From the NCBI GenBank assembly GCA_036785705.1, contig JAWUZG010000016.1, forward strand, positions 4,712,001 through 4,776,000: DNA of 64,000 nucleotides. Reading direction: 5' to 3'. Shown one piece after another: positions 1-11,674 of the stretch (its first letter is position 1; each line of letters begins with the position of its first letter). The notes beneath the pieces are model-generated. The model did no database searches. It saw only the letters and a list, made by a program, of their open reading frames with translations, and was not told the origin of the DNA. This stretch comes from Acanthornis magna (lineage: Eukaryota; Chordata; Aves; Passeriformes; Acanthizidae). A program made the translations under genes and the position numbers.

Positions 1-920
1 TTGTGATGCACAGTATTCTTTTGTCTTCTTGGTTTCCTTTTCTTATCTCCCTTACTGGGATTTGCAGTCTCATATTTATCTATTTCCCAGCAGCTGAATA
101 TAACTTTGATCTATGCTTTGGATCTACGGAGCTTTTAATCCCTTTCCACTGAGTTAAAAGCTTGTTTGCTGTTGAATGTGATACATAGTTATAGGTTATA
201 TGATCTTCACCAGCGGCTCATGCATCGCACAGGGATGGCACATTGTGAAATACTCTGATAAAATGTTCCCTTGTTCATTTTCCTGATTGCAGCTGAAACC
301 CAGCATGGGAGTGAGTCAGTCGTTCACTCCTGGTCAAACTGTGGATACACCTGTCCTTTGCTGTTACAAATACCTCTGCACTCGCATGCTTTATTTCAAT
401 TATTCATTCATTTCTCTGTGATGTTTATTTTTGAGGCTACAAACCAGTTCAGTATTTCAGTCAGTGCAGCAGCCTTTCCGTCTTCCAATTCTGATAACAT
501 TTAGAGTGTTTTCCTTTCTCGTCCTTTTAGCACTTTTTAAAAATAGGGATCCATTTTTAAAGCCTATGTGTTTATTCGTCTTCCATGTCCTGGAACATGA
601 TAATATATGCCTTGTTTGTGGAGATCTTCTCTTCTGGAGTGGCTGCAGTTTCCACCTCAGGAACAATAATGATTTCTGCAGCTCTGTGCTCCAGGCCATG
701 TGGATGTAGCTGCACGTGTGTGACTGTATTCAACCATCTTCTGAAAGTTGTTCTTCTCGAGTTTTTGGTGTAGCTGTTTGCTTCCTAGATTCTGAGCAGT
801 TTCTCTGGAAGTCTCCCATGCTTGTCTCCCAACCTGTTGTAACAAAATGCAGTCCTCTTTTTATGACGTCAATCAATACTGTACTGTTTTAGATGTAAGC
901 CTTAAAATAACAAAAGGATG
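1..920. other. Non-coding stretch, no element recognised
   Basis: AT-leaning sequence with no exon-like open frame bounded by good splice signals and no repeat I can name. The open frames here run under 95 codons, overlap one another on both strands and show no domain. It is most simply intronic or intergenic. Confidence 0.6.
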
Positions 921-1055
921 GATGGTTCTGCAAGTTAGAGCACTGAGCTGGGATTCAGATTTGGAGTGCTTTCTCATTCTTACATGGCTTTCTCATGCAG
1001 ACTTACCTAAATTATGTGATTTGTGGTTCTCCTTTTATACAACCAGGATAATAGA
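921..1055 (+). repeat. Eroded MIR-type SINE fragment (sense)
   Basis: The order of short blocks matches the MIR family. A 'gttagagcactgagctgggattcag' -like tRNA-derived B-box portion lies near 934-958, followed by degraded equivalents of the core: 'acatggctt' near 982 and 'ttatgtgatttgtggttctcc' near 1012-1032. It ends with a 'ccaggataatag' block corresponding to the MIR 'ggggataata' segment. Divergence is high, as expected for a copy that predates birds. The family call rests on remembered consensus order, not on an alignment. Confidence 0.5.
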
Positions 1056-4000
1056 TTTCCTTTGTCTTCTCCAAGTTTTTTGTGGTTTGTTGGGTCATTT
1101 ATAACATGCTCATACAGTGCTCAACAGAATTAGACCCTTACCTCAAATGGGGCCTCTGACCATTGCTATGATACCAGTGATAACAAACAGGTTTTGAGTT
1201 ATACTGAGCTAGCAAGGAAGGACAAATCTTTATAGTAACTCCACACATTTCTAATTCCCAGTTTTGGAGTTGCTTCAAATCCGGTTTCAGCTTTACTGGG
1301 ATAAACGCACTTTACGTGTTGGGTTGCTTCCATCTATATTGTACATACTTCTTGGAACCACAGGATGATGAAGTGTGGTCAGTCTCCAGCCAGCTGTAAA
1401 AAACCAGAAACTTGTCAAATAATAATTCTCCCAAATGAGAGGATGACCAAAATTAGATAAAAAGCAGTGTTTGCCTCTCCACAAACACAGACAAGTGCAG
1501 AAAGATGCTGCTGCTGTCATGGCAGCAGGGTTACCTTGATATTTTTCAGAGAGTGGGCACAGCATTTGCTATTTCAGCTCATCCCATCTATGTTGCCCAG
1601 TTGAATATCACTTTATATATGTGTATTTAAAATGTGGTTTATCTGTCAGCCTAGTGCAGTTTTGGCTGAGGTGAAGAATCACAGCTGTGAAGCAGAAGGG
1701 TCCTTCGTGTCACGTTGCTCCCCATGTCACTGCAAAGCAGCAGTGTCTTTGCTGTAATTGCTGAAGGCACCATTCCTCCTTCCAGTTAAATTCCTACCTG
1801 ATCCCTTGATTGCTTTATTTCTGATGCTGGTAATTTGGTAACTCCTAACGAGTCCTGACTGAAAAGTCATCAAAGTCACTCTTGGGTGTGAGCTCAGAGT
1901 TTCTTAACCACATGGGCTTTTATTTCCATTTGCCTGGTGGAATTGGGAGGGAGGATCTTTTTGTCAGCGTATCACTGGCACGTTAGGAGGGTGACAAGAC
2001 CGCAGTAACTCTTCCTAGGCAATTATGTATGAAAGGTTGTCAGTATGAGTAGTATGGGAAGTTAAAAGCCTTAATTTTCATTTGGAATTGAAGCCCTAAT
2101 GACTTTCCACTCCCACAGCTCATAAAGACCATGTTTCAGCCTCAAGTTGACCAAGAAAAAAAGGGGAGGGGACCCTCTTACTTCAGACTTTTTTGTGCAA
2201 AATTTTGTGAAAAAACAGATTTATGAGTCACTGTTCTTTGTATAAAAGATAATTACTGGAGTATGAACCTCAGAAAAGTGAGAGAATTTTATGTCTTTGC
2301 CGCTGGCCACACAATGTGAGCTTTTGCTTTCTCTCAATTAGTTAAGTTAAACAACATCTCCGTTTGAAAGGACTAATTTCATTTCTGTTTGTTGTGTGCC
2401 TTATACACTAAATATTTTCTCTATGTTAAGCTCAACAGCAGAGAGCAGAAGAAAAAGGATCATCCCAAGTGAATGCTCTCTAATTATTCCAAATGATGGG
2501 TGTAGATCCTGTGGGGTTAAGTGAATTGTGTTCTGTCACATCCCTCACTTGCAGAGTGGTAAGGAAGAGAAACTGGATCATGCAAATCCTTTTGTTAACC
2601 CTAGGAACATAATTAAGTTCCTCTGGAAATTTGTTCTTTAAAAGCACAGCTCTCTAAACATCAATGTTGTTTAATCTGTGCTTAAATGTAAAGCCATGTT
2701 TTTATCCACTTCTGTGTGTTTTGTTGTTGGGGTTTTTTTGTTTTTTTCAAGAAGTAAGGGAGTGTTTTTTGTAACTCAGCAGCATCTGCTGCCTCACGCA
2801 AGCGAGAGCCGAGGGCAGGAGTCTTGGTAGGGGTGGCATGTGCAGGTCACAGCCTTGCTTTGGCTCTGGAGCAGCAGGTCAAGAGCTTTCACAATGGCAA
2901 TGATCCTGAGTATCTTTGTCTTTGTGGGTCCAGGTACTGAAGGGATCTTCTTCAAAGCACAGGTGCTCAGCATTTCCAGAGTATTGAGTATTCTGGGAGT
3001 GATTCAGGCATTGCTCTTGGAAGTGGCTGAGGTGACTAGCTGATTTTCTTGGCCATGGGGCTGTGTTCTTGAGAAAGCATCGCTCCAGAGCTGTAAATGC
3101 CCCCTGTCCATAACAGCATAGGCCCAGCAAGTTTTCTCATCCCACAGCTGTGGAGACAGAGACCTGCAAGATGAGGAATGGATCATGTAAACAGCAGCTG
3201 ATGCAGTTGTTGGAAAGGCCTCTATTTTTTCTTTCTGCTTGCTACAGGTCTTGGCCAGGTTGGACAGGGAAGGTTTCTGATGGAAGATCTGCTGTCCGGT
3301 CATTCATTCTGCCTTATTTGGATAAAAGTTACAGGGCTGTCCTTTTTTTTAGTTCGCTTTTCTTCAGCAGTTCAAAGTGAAGCAAAAGCAGTATTTTTGG
3401 GAAAGCCTTGGAACTACCCTTGTAAAAGGAATGCTGTCTAAAGGATAAAACTCCCTGACTGTTATGTTCAAGGATGGCGATATTTGAATTTGATCTCTTT
3501 TTTTAAAGGAGAGATTTCATATCTGGATATAAACCAAAAGTGTGTCATGCACAAAGGGACAGGTTTCCTCTGTTGAAAACAACATCTGCAGAGCTGGAGG
3601 GAAGGGCTGGGCAGCACGGAGTATGTGTCCTGGCATGGGGAGCCACGGAGATGCTCCTGGAGCTGCTGTGGGAAGGTAGAGAGCAAGAGGGCTGTTGGGG
3701 GCAGAACTTTTGTCAAGCTGAGATGAAGCTCTAATGCAGCCTTTTGCTGAGCTGGGGAGAGATGTTCTCAGTGTGTGAGGAGTGGGCAGCAAGAGTTGCC
3801 TGCCTAGCTCAAGGTGGGGTTGGAGACCACTACAAAGGGATGTGGCAGCAGCTGAAGGAGGGGATATAGTAAATCACTGCAAAGATGTGGTTTGGGAGCT
3901 AGCTGTTACTTTTAACAGCTGATTTCGTTGAACTGGATTGAACTCCCTCCAGCTCAGCATTGATGATGGTGCCTGGAGCTATGAAGATTGTATTTTGATC

Positions 4001-4535
4001 AGCAAGTCAAAAGCAAGTGTACTGCTAGTTATGAATACATTTTCAGAATTACAAGCAAAGGAGATCTCAGAATAATAATGGGCAGAAAAAGTTGCCTGAA
4101 GGAACCAGTTTCCTTGATAAATGCTGGAAGAGGTGTAGACCTGAACTTTGCACTCCTTCCCATATCAGCTTTTTTAAAATGTGCAAACAGATCTAGAATC
4201 TGAGTTTTGAACCTGTTAAAATTCTGACTAGACGTAACACAATATGGCAGGAAAACCAATAATGTTGAGGTTTTGAAAATACAAATGGTTCAGTTGTAGA
4301 TGTGTGATGTGAGGGGAAAAAAGGGCACGTGTGTCCTGTGCTGTATATCGTTGACCCAGTTGGTTATTCAATGATGAATTCTGATCTGTATGTTTCGAAT
4401 GACAGATCTGGGTTCTGAAGTGCTGATGATTAGATTAAGACAGTGTAGTAAACCTTAATGGTGCATGAAGAGCTACTGCTGGATTTGCAGTAATACGTAC
4501 TTTTCTGCCTTAGAAAAGCATGAATAATACTTTAT
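1056..4535. other. Non-coding stretch with minor features
   Basis: No exon or transposon can be supported. Contents include T-rich runs near 2725-2750 and a perfect 20-bp inverted repeat at 3901-3920 (8-bp arms AGCTGTTA/TAACAGCT around CTTT), which contains a CAGCTG E-box half in its right arm. The 3004-3303 and 3468-3792 reverse-strand open frames have no family signature and are probably chance. Confidence 0.55.
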
Positions 4536-4539
4536 GGTT

Positions 4540-4740
4540 GTATAACTCCTTCCAGACAAGGAGTCTAGGAGTGCTTTGTAAACGCTAATGAGTTTGGCCT
4601 CATAGCATATTTATAAGCCTGAGAAGTAGCATTATTCCCCTTTTTTATAGTTTGGATGTTGACTAGCCTAAGTATGCAAAGAGCAGGCAGCAGAGCTTTC
4701 ATCTGCCGACCCTCAGTCCTGGTCCTTATCTGCAGGACTC
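4540..4740 (-). repeat. Eroded MIR/L2-type repeat (antisense)
   Basis: Blocks appear in the order seen in reverse-complemented MIR or L2 3' ends. First comes 'gtgctttgtaaacgctaatga', then a 'cattattcccctttt' block equivalent to 'attattatccccatttta', then a degraded 'gatgaggaaactgag' zone. Next is 'cagcagagctttcatctgcc', equivalent to the 'gcagagctgggattcgaacc' end, and finally 'ctcagtcctggt'. Identity is low, so MIR versus L2 cannot be separated by eye. Confidence 0.45.
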
Positions 4741-5560
4741 TGTAGGCTTCCTAAGTGTGTCTGAGGCATGCTCAGAAATTTACTGCAGATTCGTTCCAGA
4801 AAAAGGGTTGAGCTTTTTTGCAAACCTCTGGGTGTCCTTTGTAAAGCGTAAAACATTGTAATTATTTGATGATAATTTCTTGCTCGCCTTTTTGTTCTAC
4901 AGCAGCAGAGATTGAAACTAATCCTCTACTCGAATGAAATCAGATTGGGCATTATGAATATTGTTTCCTTGCCCAGAACAAAGAGACTTATTTAATGTGA
5001 ATGCAAACTTCTGTTATCTTTGCATGGGAGTTGCAGGTGGGTAAGGAATGTGAGGTCAGCAGGATTGGGAGCAGATAATTGCCCGTGTCAAAGGGCAGTG
5101 AGAGTGATGCCTGTGGAAAAACGCCTTGCAAAGTAGGTGGGATTAGACACTGCAATGGGCACACACAGATTTTTCCTTAGCAGCTTCTTCAGATCTTCAT
5201 CCCAGAATGTCTGCATTATTTCTACAGATTTATGTAGTAGGATATTCTGCAGCATGAGCACCGTGTGGATTGTAGATAAATTTTATAAATATTTTGTGTG
5301 TGAATTCAGTGTTTGGTGACACATGCTGTAAAGGCAGTTCTAGAGGGATAAGTCCCTCTTTAGCTGTAGGATAAGCATATGCAAGCAGACATTTCACATA
5401 CTGCTTTCACATCCCTAACCTGAAAAACTGCTTCCAGATCTCAGTGCTTTTTCATGGACTGGAGACCAGTTGAGGATCCCAAAAGAAGTCTGTTGAATTC
5501 TAGATGTGGAGGTGGTGATCTTCATGATGTGGTTGTTAGAATTAGCAGCATTTCTGGTCT

Positions 5561-6040
5561 CATAGAATCATAGAATAATCTGGATTGGAAGGGACCTTTT
5601 GAGGTCTTCTAATCCAAGCCCCTGTGATGGGCAAGAATAACTTCAACCAGATCAGGTTGATCAAAGCTCCATCCAAGCTGACCTTGAGTGTTCTAGGGAT
5701 GGGGCATCCACCTCCTCTCTCTGGGCAACCTGTGTTTTACCACCCTCATTGTAAAAAATGTCTTCCTTAGATTGAATATAAATCTACCCTCTTTTAATTT
5801 AAAATGATTACCATAATCCCTTATTGTATTGAAACAGGCCCTAATAAAAATTTTGCCCCCATCTGTCTTATAACCCCCCTTTAAATACTAAAAGGCTGCA
5901 ATGAGGTCTCCCAGGAGCCTTCTCTTCTCCAGGCTAAACAACCCCAACTCTCTCAACTTTTCCTCCTGGAGAGGTGTTTCAACCCTCTATTTTTGTGTCT
6001 CTCTTCTGGACCTGCTCCAACAGGTCCATGTCTTCATGAA
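5561..6040 (-). mobile_element. CR1 LINE 3' fragment (antisense, 5'-truncated)
   Basis: Read on the + strand it begins with the CR1 terminal signature 'catagaatcatagaat' followed by 'tggattggaagggacctt', which is the reverse complement of the CR1 3' end. The 3'-UTR and end of ORF2 follow in reverse: 'gggatggggcatccacctcc', 'ctgggcaacctgtgtttta', then 'aggagccttctcttctccag' and 'ggacctgctccaacaggtcc'. CR1 copies are typically 5'-truncated with no poly(A), and this copy fits that pattern. No intact reverse transcriptase or endonuclease frame survives. The tail is well preserved, which makes it one of the younger copies here. Confidence 0.93.
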
Positions 6041-6535
6041 ATTGTGTTCCGTGCAGTTGCTGCACTTTGCTGGATCAAGTGCCATCAAAGCAGTTGCCTG
6101 TTCCATACAGCTGGGCTGTGATTTTTGTCTGGTTCTGGTATATTAAATGCTGTATTGGCATGTGACTTTTTCCTTATCTGGCTACTTCTGGAACGCAGCT
6201 TAGCCTTAGCTCTTCAGCACAGAACAAAAGCTTTCCTGAAACACTGTTTGCACATGGCTACAAATAGAAACCTCAGGTGATTAGCAAGGGGTTTTGGCAA
6301 GTCATGCAGACACACGGGGTATTTCAGTATGTGACGTGGCATCCTTGCAGAGCTGGGGGCAGGAGCATCCTATAGAGAGGCTCTTAGTTGACTGTGCAGT
6401 GCTTAATCTTTCTAATACACCCCATAATGTGTAGTGGAAGATCTAGATAATGCAAGAAAACAGTTATTTATCTGGGATTAACCTACATAAAACATTTACA
6501 TTGAGCAGAAACTAGGCCAGAATACCATTCAGTCT

Positions 6536-6934
6536 GATGAGGAGTAGCTGAGGGACCTGGGGAAAAGGAGACTCAGGGGAACCTTATTGCTCTCTACAGC
6601 TACCTGAAAGGAGGCTGGAACAAGGTGGAGGCTGGTCACTTCTCCCAAATAACAAGCAGGAGGACAAGAGGAAATGATCTCAAATTGTACCAGGAGAGGT
6701 TTAGTTTGGAAATTAGGAAAAATTTCTTTAGCAAAAGTGTTGCCAGGCATTGGAACAGCCTGCCCAGGGAAGTGGTGGAGGCAGCATCCCTAGAGGTATT
6801 TAGAAGACTTGTAGATGTGGCAGCTGGGAACAAGGTTTAGTTTTGGATTTGGCAGTACTGGGTTAATGTTGGATTTGATGATATTCAAGAATCTTTTCCA
6901 ACTTAAATGATTGGATAGTTCTATGATCCTATGA
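6536..6934 (+). mobile_element. CR1 LINE 3' fragment (sense)
   Basis: This is a sense-oriented CR1 end. It runs through 'ttattgctctctacagctac', 'aagaggaaatgatctcaa', 'ggcattggaacagcctgccc' and 'agggaagtggtggaggcagc', ending at 'ttctatgatcctatga'. An open stretch at 6625-6840 is the decayed C-terminal part of CR1 ORF2, with recognisable pieces such as RRTRGNDLKL and RHWNSLPREVVEAASLEVF. The fragment is about 400 bp of a several-kilobase element and cannot be autonomous. It lies about 0.5 kb from, and opposite to, the CR1 copy at 5561-6040, so the two can pair as an inverted repeat only over their shared 3' portions. Confidence 0.93.
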
Positions 6935-8250
6935 ATTGCAATGTGCTACATCTTATAAAATCAAAGGAGCCCTTGTGGTTCCTTCGGTGAGTGGACATTA
7001 ACTCTGAGTTTTGTCTTAGTACCCCTTTTTTCTGGTTTGTTCCCCTTGACTTCGGCTTACTGCTACAGTCTATATGTATTGAGGTATTTAAAAAAAAGAA
7101 AAAAAATCAACTTAGCCTCCCAAGCACCCAAACACACTAAATAAGCAGAGCACAATTAATATCAGATTTTTAACAAACTGTCAGGTTGGCTGTTTATCAG
7201 TACTCCTTACAAAGAGCAGCCTGCCTGCTTTTCCAAATTCCTGCTCTGTTAGTGGTGCACAAGGCGTTTTCCTGATGATTTATTATGGTAGGAGCTATAG
7301 AGTAATCCTTGGTAAATAGATTTATACATGTGACACTCTACTGAATGGGAGATTTATACTTGGCTATTCCATTGCTGCTCATTACCACATGATGTTCCAT
7401 TGAATGCAATTATATATCTGCCTCTACTCTTTAAAGTCCAGAAAGGTTCAACAATATCACTATCTTCCTCTGCTCAGCAGAGCCTCACAAAGAGGCACTG
7501 TCCCCTGTGAAGGATGGGGTTTGTGGGTGGCTTTGTCCCTGCTAGGTCTGGGTGTGTGAGGGAAGGTGGGTTTCGGCTGTTGGCAGACTCAGGGAGCTGT
7601 TGTGCTGAAGGTGTTTCAGAAGTTTTGCTTAACTTTGCCTGAACTCTCAGAGATTTGCACTGCAGAACTGACCTGGTCTTATATGCTGTTAGTTGGGAAG
7701 ACCCTTGTAACTCCTACAGGTCTTAAAGAAGTGTAGGTCTTTCCTCTTGATGAATTTAGTGTAGCAGATTCATTACTCCAGCTCAAAATCAGAATAGAGT
7801 ATTTTCTCTGTCACTAGAAGGATGATTTAGATTCTTATTAGCTGATATTTTTCACCTAGTTTCTTTGGCCCATATTTTACTGTTTACTGCTGTTATCTGC
7901 TACATTTTTAATCAGAAAACAAATCAAAATATTTTTTTTTCCTGCTTTGGAAATCAATGCGATGTAAAATCTTTTCAAAACTATGCCCTAAAGCAATGGG
8001 ATCTGCTGGATATTTTATTTATTGTAGATATTTTGGGAGACACCTTGACTCACTGAGGTTTGTGGCAAAACTTCCCTTGGCTTTGAAAGGACTGGGATTT
8101 TACTTCTTATTTTCTCTTTGCCTGTAACTTTTCCTTCCTGGCTAGTGCAGATTACATCTTTAACGATTTTTTCTCCAACGTGGCTTTTCAAAACCATGAC
8201 CTTTTTTGTCCACGGTCAAGCCCTGCGTTGCTGCACCCCTGTGCTCTGAG
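6935..8250. other. Non-coding stretch
   Basis: AT-rich sequence with an A-rich run near 7088-7107 and no splice-bounded open frame. Nothing here resembles a known gene or repeat family. Confidence 0.55.
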
Positions 8251-8289
8251 ACCTCATTCATAAACATCTCTCCAAACACGGCTCTTTAT

Positions 8290-8640
8290 CCCGTGTCCAG
8301 GGATGCGAGAGAATCCCAAACAATAGCGAGGCTGAGACAAAAGCTGGCATTGTGGACAGGGCGCCAGGGCGGGAGGGCTGAGGGGCCCGGGAGCCTCTCC
8401 GGGCTGGACCATTGTGGCCATAATTGGATTTCTGCTGGTGGTGGCCGCTCGGAGCGAGCAGGACCCACCCGGAGCCACTGCAATAAACCTGGCGGGGATT
8501 GGATGACCTTTAAAGTCCGCGTTGTTGAGCGAGACCTAATACGGTACAAATGCACCAGGTTGCAACTTTATTAGTGATTAGACACAGAGATAAGCCTCAG
8601 CACATTGCCTAATCTGCAGAGTCTAATTCCAGGCATTGAA
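8290..8640. promoter_or_regulatory. Candidate regulatory element with CArG motifs
   Basis: A locally GC-rich patch stands out from its AT-rich surroundings. It contains a perfect CArG box (CC, six A/T, GG; the SRF binding consensus) at 8418-8427, overlapping an ATTGTGG motif at 8411. A near-CArG with one mismatch lies at 8517-8526, an ATTGG (CCAAT-type) motif near 8499, and an AT-rich homeobox-like TTTATTAGTGATTAG block at about 8568. A perfect CArG is expected about four times by chance in 64 kb, so clustering and composition are the only arguments. The 122-codon open frame at 8206-8574 has no domain and no splice context. Enhancer activity is inference. Confidence 0.3.
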
Positions 8641-8780
8641 GGCAGGGATGCTGATGCAGAGCGAGCGCCTGTTCAGGCCCAGTGAGCTGCAGGCACACAA
8701 TGTGAGAGGGAATTTTGGAGTGCCCTGGCTCTGGGGCAGGCTCTGATCAGCCCCTGCTGTGGGGAATGCTGGGGCAGGGA

Positions 8781-8855
8781 GACAGGCACGGAAAGGATAG
8801 AACTGGGGACAGGCACTGAAAGGATGGAACTGGGGACAGTCATGCAACTGGGGAC
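8781..8855. repeat. 27-bp short tandem repeat (about 2.5 copies)
   Basis: Two units starting at 8781 and 8808 share 'gacaggcac.gaaaggat.gaactgggg' apart from two substitutions. A third, shortened unit begins at 8835 ('gacagtcatgcaactggggac'). Confidence 0.8.
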
Positions 8856-8859
8856 TTCA

Positions 8860-11620
8860 AACCCAGCTTAACATTTGCAGTGGCTGACCAAGAGTATTTG
8901 CATTGAGCAAGAATTGCTCCTTTTTGACAAAAATAAAGATGCAGGCTGCAGCTCCAAGTGACTTTTGAAGTATTTAAGAGGGAAACAAGCTCTTCCTCAT
9001 TTCAGTTTTTGTGTCTGAGGCTGTTCCTGGCGCTATTCTGGGGTTTTTGTCATCTTCTTTTGGACTGGGCTCCCTTTCCTGTGATCCAGGATAATGTCTT
9101 AGGTGGGTTTGGCCTGCGGTGATTGATCCATGCTGGATGTATTAGTCTGTGACTGAATCCTAGTGATGTGTCTGCATGAATGGTGGTGGAAAATGTCAGA
9201 GGTTGCAGGCAAGGATGAATCACCATAGGCCAAGGGCTAAGACAGCACAGCAAGTCTGATGCTGTGGTATGCTCTGTTATTGGATTTGCTCCGAGGACTG
9301 CCCTTTGAGGAGCTCTGGCCTCACGGCATGCTGCAGAGACCTGCTGCCTGGTGCCATCCTTTAAGCACAATGTGGGAGCCTCCAGTTGGATCGTACAGAT
9401 CTTGGGCTGTGCTACAAATACACGGACTGAAATGTTTGGCAGATTCACTGTGCAAATCCAGACAGGCCCATGCAGCCTGAACTTTTCAGTCCATGGCTTG
9501 GAAATCTGCCTCTGAGAGCCACTGCAAACTCCCTCGTCCTGGACTCTCTTGGGTGGCATCTATCTTGTCTTCAGACCCACCTAGACAAGTACACAAATAT
9601 GATCTAAGAAACCAGCTTGCTGATGGACAAACCCTCTAAACTTTGTTGTTCAGAGGAGCTGGTTTTGACCTTTATTTGGGCAAACTGGTATTAAACTAAT
9701 CCCACCCAATCTCTGTAGTGACAGGGTGACCTATTTCTTTTTAATCTTGTAAAATAATGTTGTTAAAGTTACTGCTTCTCACTGCTTTTGCCCCTTGCCT
9801 CCAGGCAAAACCCATTTGGGATTCCTCCTTCTCTAGTTTTTCTCTTAGCCCTTCCTAACTGTGTTTTGACTTGTATTTTGGAACACCTGGCTCCCCAGCG
9901 GTGGCAGGCCACAGAAATTACCTAGGAGATCCCAAAACCTCATCTTTGTGATGTTAAATTTTTCAATTTGTAATGGGGGAATTCGGAGATGTTAAGTTCT
10001 CTGGTGGTCTGTTCAGACCTGGGAAGTGACTTGGTCAAGATCTAGCTGTAGGTGAGACTTTAGACATTCTCCCAGGGGTCAGTGTCCCTGTCCCTGGGAG
10101 AGCACTTTGTGGGGCTGCTGTGTCAACTTCCCTGTGGCTTTGCATTGTTTTCCCTTTTATCACCCCTCCAGGGCTTGTTGTCGGACTTTTGCCTCCAGAG
10201 GTTGGGAGAGGAGCCACTGACTTCCCTTTCTGTCCAAGGACTAGCATTAACTATTCCACTCCTCTGGCTAAAGAGGTGTGAATCAGGAGAAGTTTCTGTT
10301 GCTTTAAGTAAATGTTGGACTGGGTCTGATTTTGTGAAGTCAAAATCTGTGAACAGCAAATGATACAAACTGCATGTCTGGTGCCAGGTGGCATGTCCAG
10401 GCCATTTGGACATCTTCCCCGCGGGTGTAAAGTGGATATTGTTGCACCAACCTTGTGTTTCATGCATCGCCTTCCCTCAGGATAGGATTACACTTTGTTC
10501 TGGAGGTGCATGGAGAAGGTGAAGCAGGAGCTGAAGTATAGAGAAATTGCTCAGCCCACAACTTCATGGCTTGTCTGTGGTGGGCGATATGTGTGAAGGT
10601 TTCCCGGACTGATGCAAATTTTATCTTTGTAGATCTGTTTCTGTTTTCTGCTTGCACGCTTTGCTCCGGAGCAATGTTACTGCTGCTGTAGACACCTCCT
10701 ATGCCATAGCTGCTGTTGGAGCTGTTTAGACCAGGATTGCACCTAAATCCTTCTGCCTCAGAAAAGGGGAACTTCTTGTTTGCTCTCTTGTCTTAGGTGG
10801 TGGTGGTGTGACTTCTTGCCACCCCCTTCCTTGGCGGTAAGGACAGCACAAGCAAAGACACTTGAGATAACAGCTTGTATTGGTCCTGTGAGCGAGCATT
10901 CATGTCCTGGGAGGAGGGAGGAGGTTTGCTGAGCAGTGGGCTCCTCACCTCCTGCTGGCAGCTCCTTTCTGGGAGCCAGCAGCGCTGCATCCTCTGCTGT
11001 CAGCCCTCAGCCTCCCGCGGCCATGGGGGTTCCCCAGCACTGCGGGGTTGGGGGAGTACTTTGTTCACTAATCTCCAGACACTGTGGCCTTAGTTAGATA
11101 AATCCATGCCTATAGGCAGCTTTCTGGGGCTCGTTGTAATACTAATTCAGTTGAATTCCTAATTAGAGACCAGTGGTTTCGTGTGGGTATTGGAAGTCAG
11201 TGTAACTTTCTTAGGGTGGAGGAATCATCCACTGAAAGCTGCTTTGGGGTCAGAGGCTGATATGAGACTGGCATCTAAATAAGGATGTCTGTAAAATAAA
11301 ACATTCATTTTACAGGTATTGTATAGCTGCTGTATTACTTCAAATCAGCCAGGGTTTGAAATTATTATTTTAGTTGACTTTTTTGTGTGTAAAAATGTCC
11401 ATAGATGAGGAGATACCTCTGCCTTGAAATATGAGGGAGGACAGTTTTGCAGCCCAAGTCCAGTGTTTCTCCTTTGGGTTAGGTGAGAGGGCTGCTTCAT
11501 ATAATTTGAATTATGATTAAATATAAACAGGTTTCAAGAGACAGAGAGAATCCAAAGCAAGCCTTGCCTGACCCCTTGATAACTGTGGGGAAATCCAAGC
11601 AATATCCCTCTTTGATCATT
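8860..11620. other. Non-coding stretch
   Basis: No exon can be supported. The 170-codon reverse-strand open frame at 9050-9559 lacks any recognisable domain, and its length is within what chance gives in mixed-GC DNA. Several AATAAA-like and T-rich motifs occur, but without an attached gene they say nothing. Confidence 0.5.
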
Positions 11621-11626
11621 CAGGGT

Positions 11627-11674
11627 TAGATATGTCCAGAGCAAGCAGAATAGATATGTCCAGAACAAGCAGAA
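11627..11674. repeat. 24-bp direct tandem duplication
   Basis: Two adjacent copies of a unit starting 'tagatatgtccaga' occupy 11627-11650 and 11651-11674, with a single G/A difference. This looks like local replication slippage and has no visible function. Confidence 0.9.

Noticed and set aside
6625..6840. 71-codon open frame looking like a small protein
   Set aside because: It is the decayed C-terminal end of CR1 ORF2 inside the CR1 fragment.
8206..8574. 122-codon open frame on the + strand in the GC-rich patch
   Set aside because: No domain, no splice signals around it, and open frames overlap on the other strand; GC-rich composition explains it.
9050..9559. 170-codon reverse-strand open frame
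   Set aside because: No recognisable domain or transposon motif, and length is compatible with chance over six frames of 64 kb.
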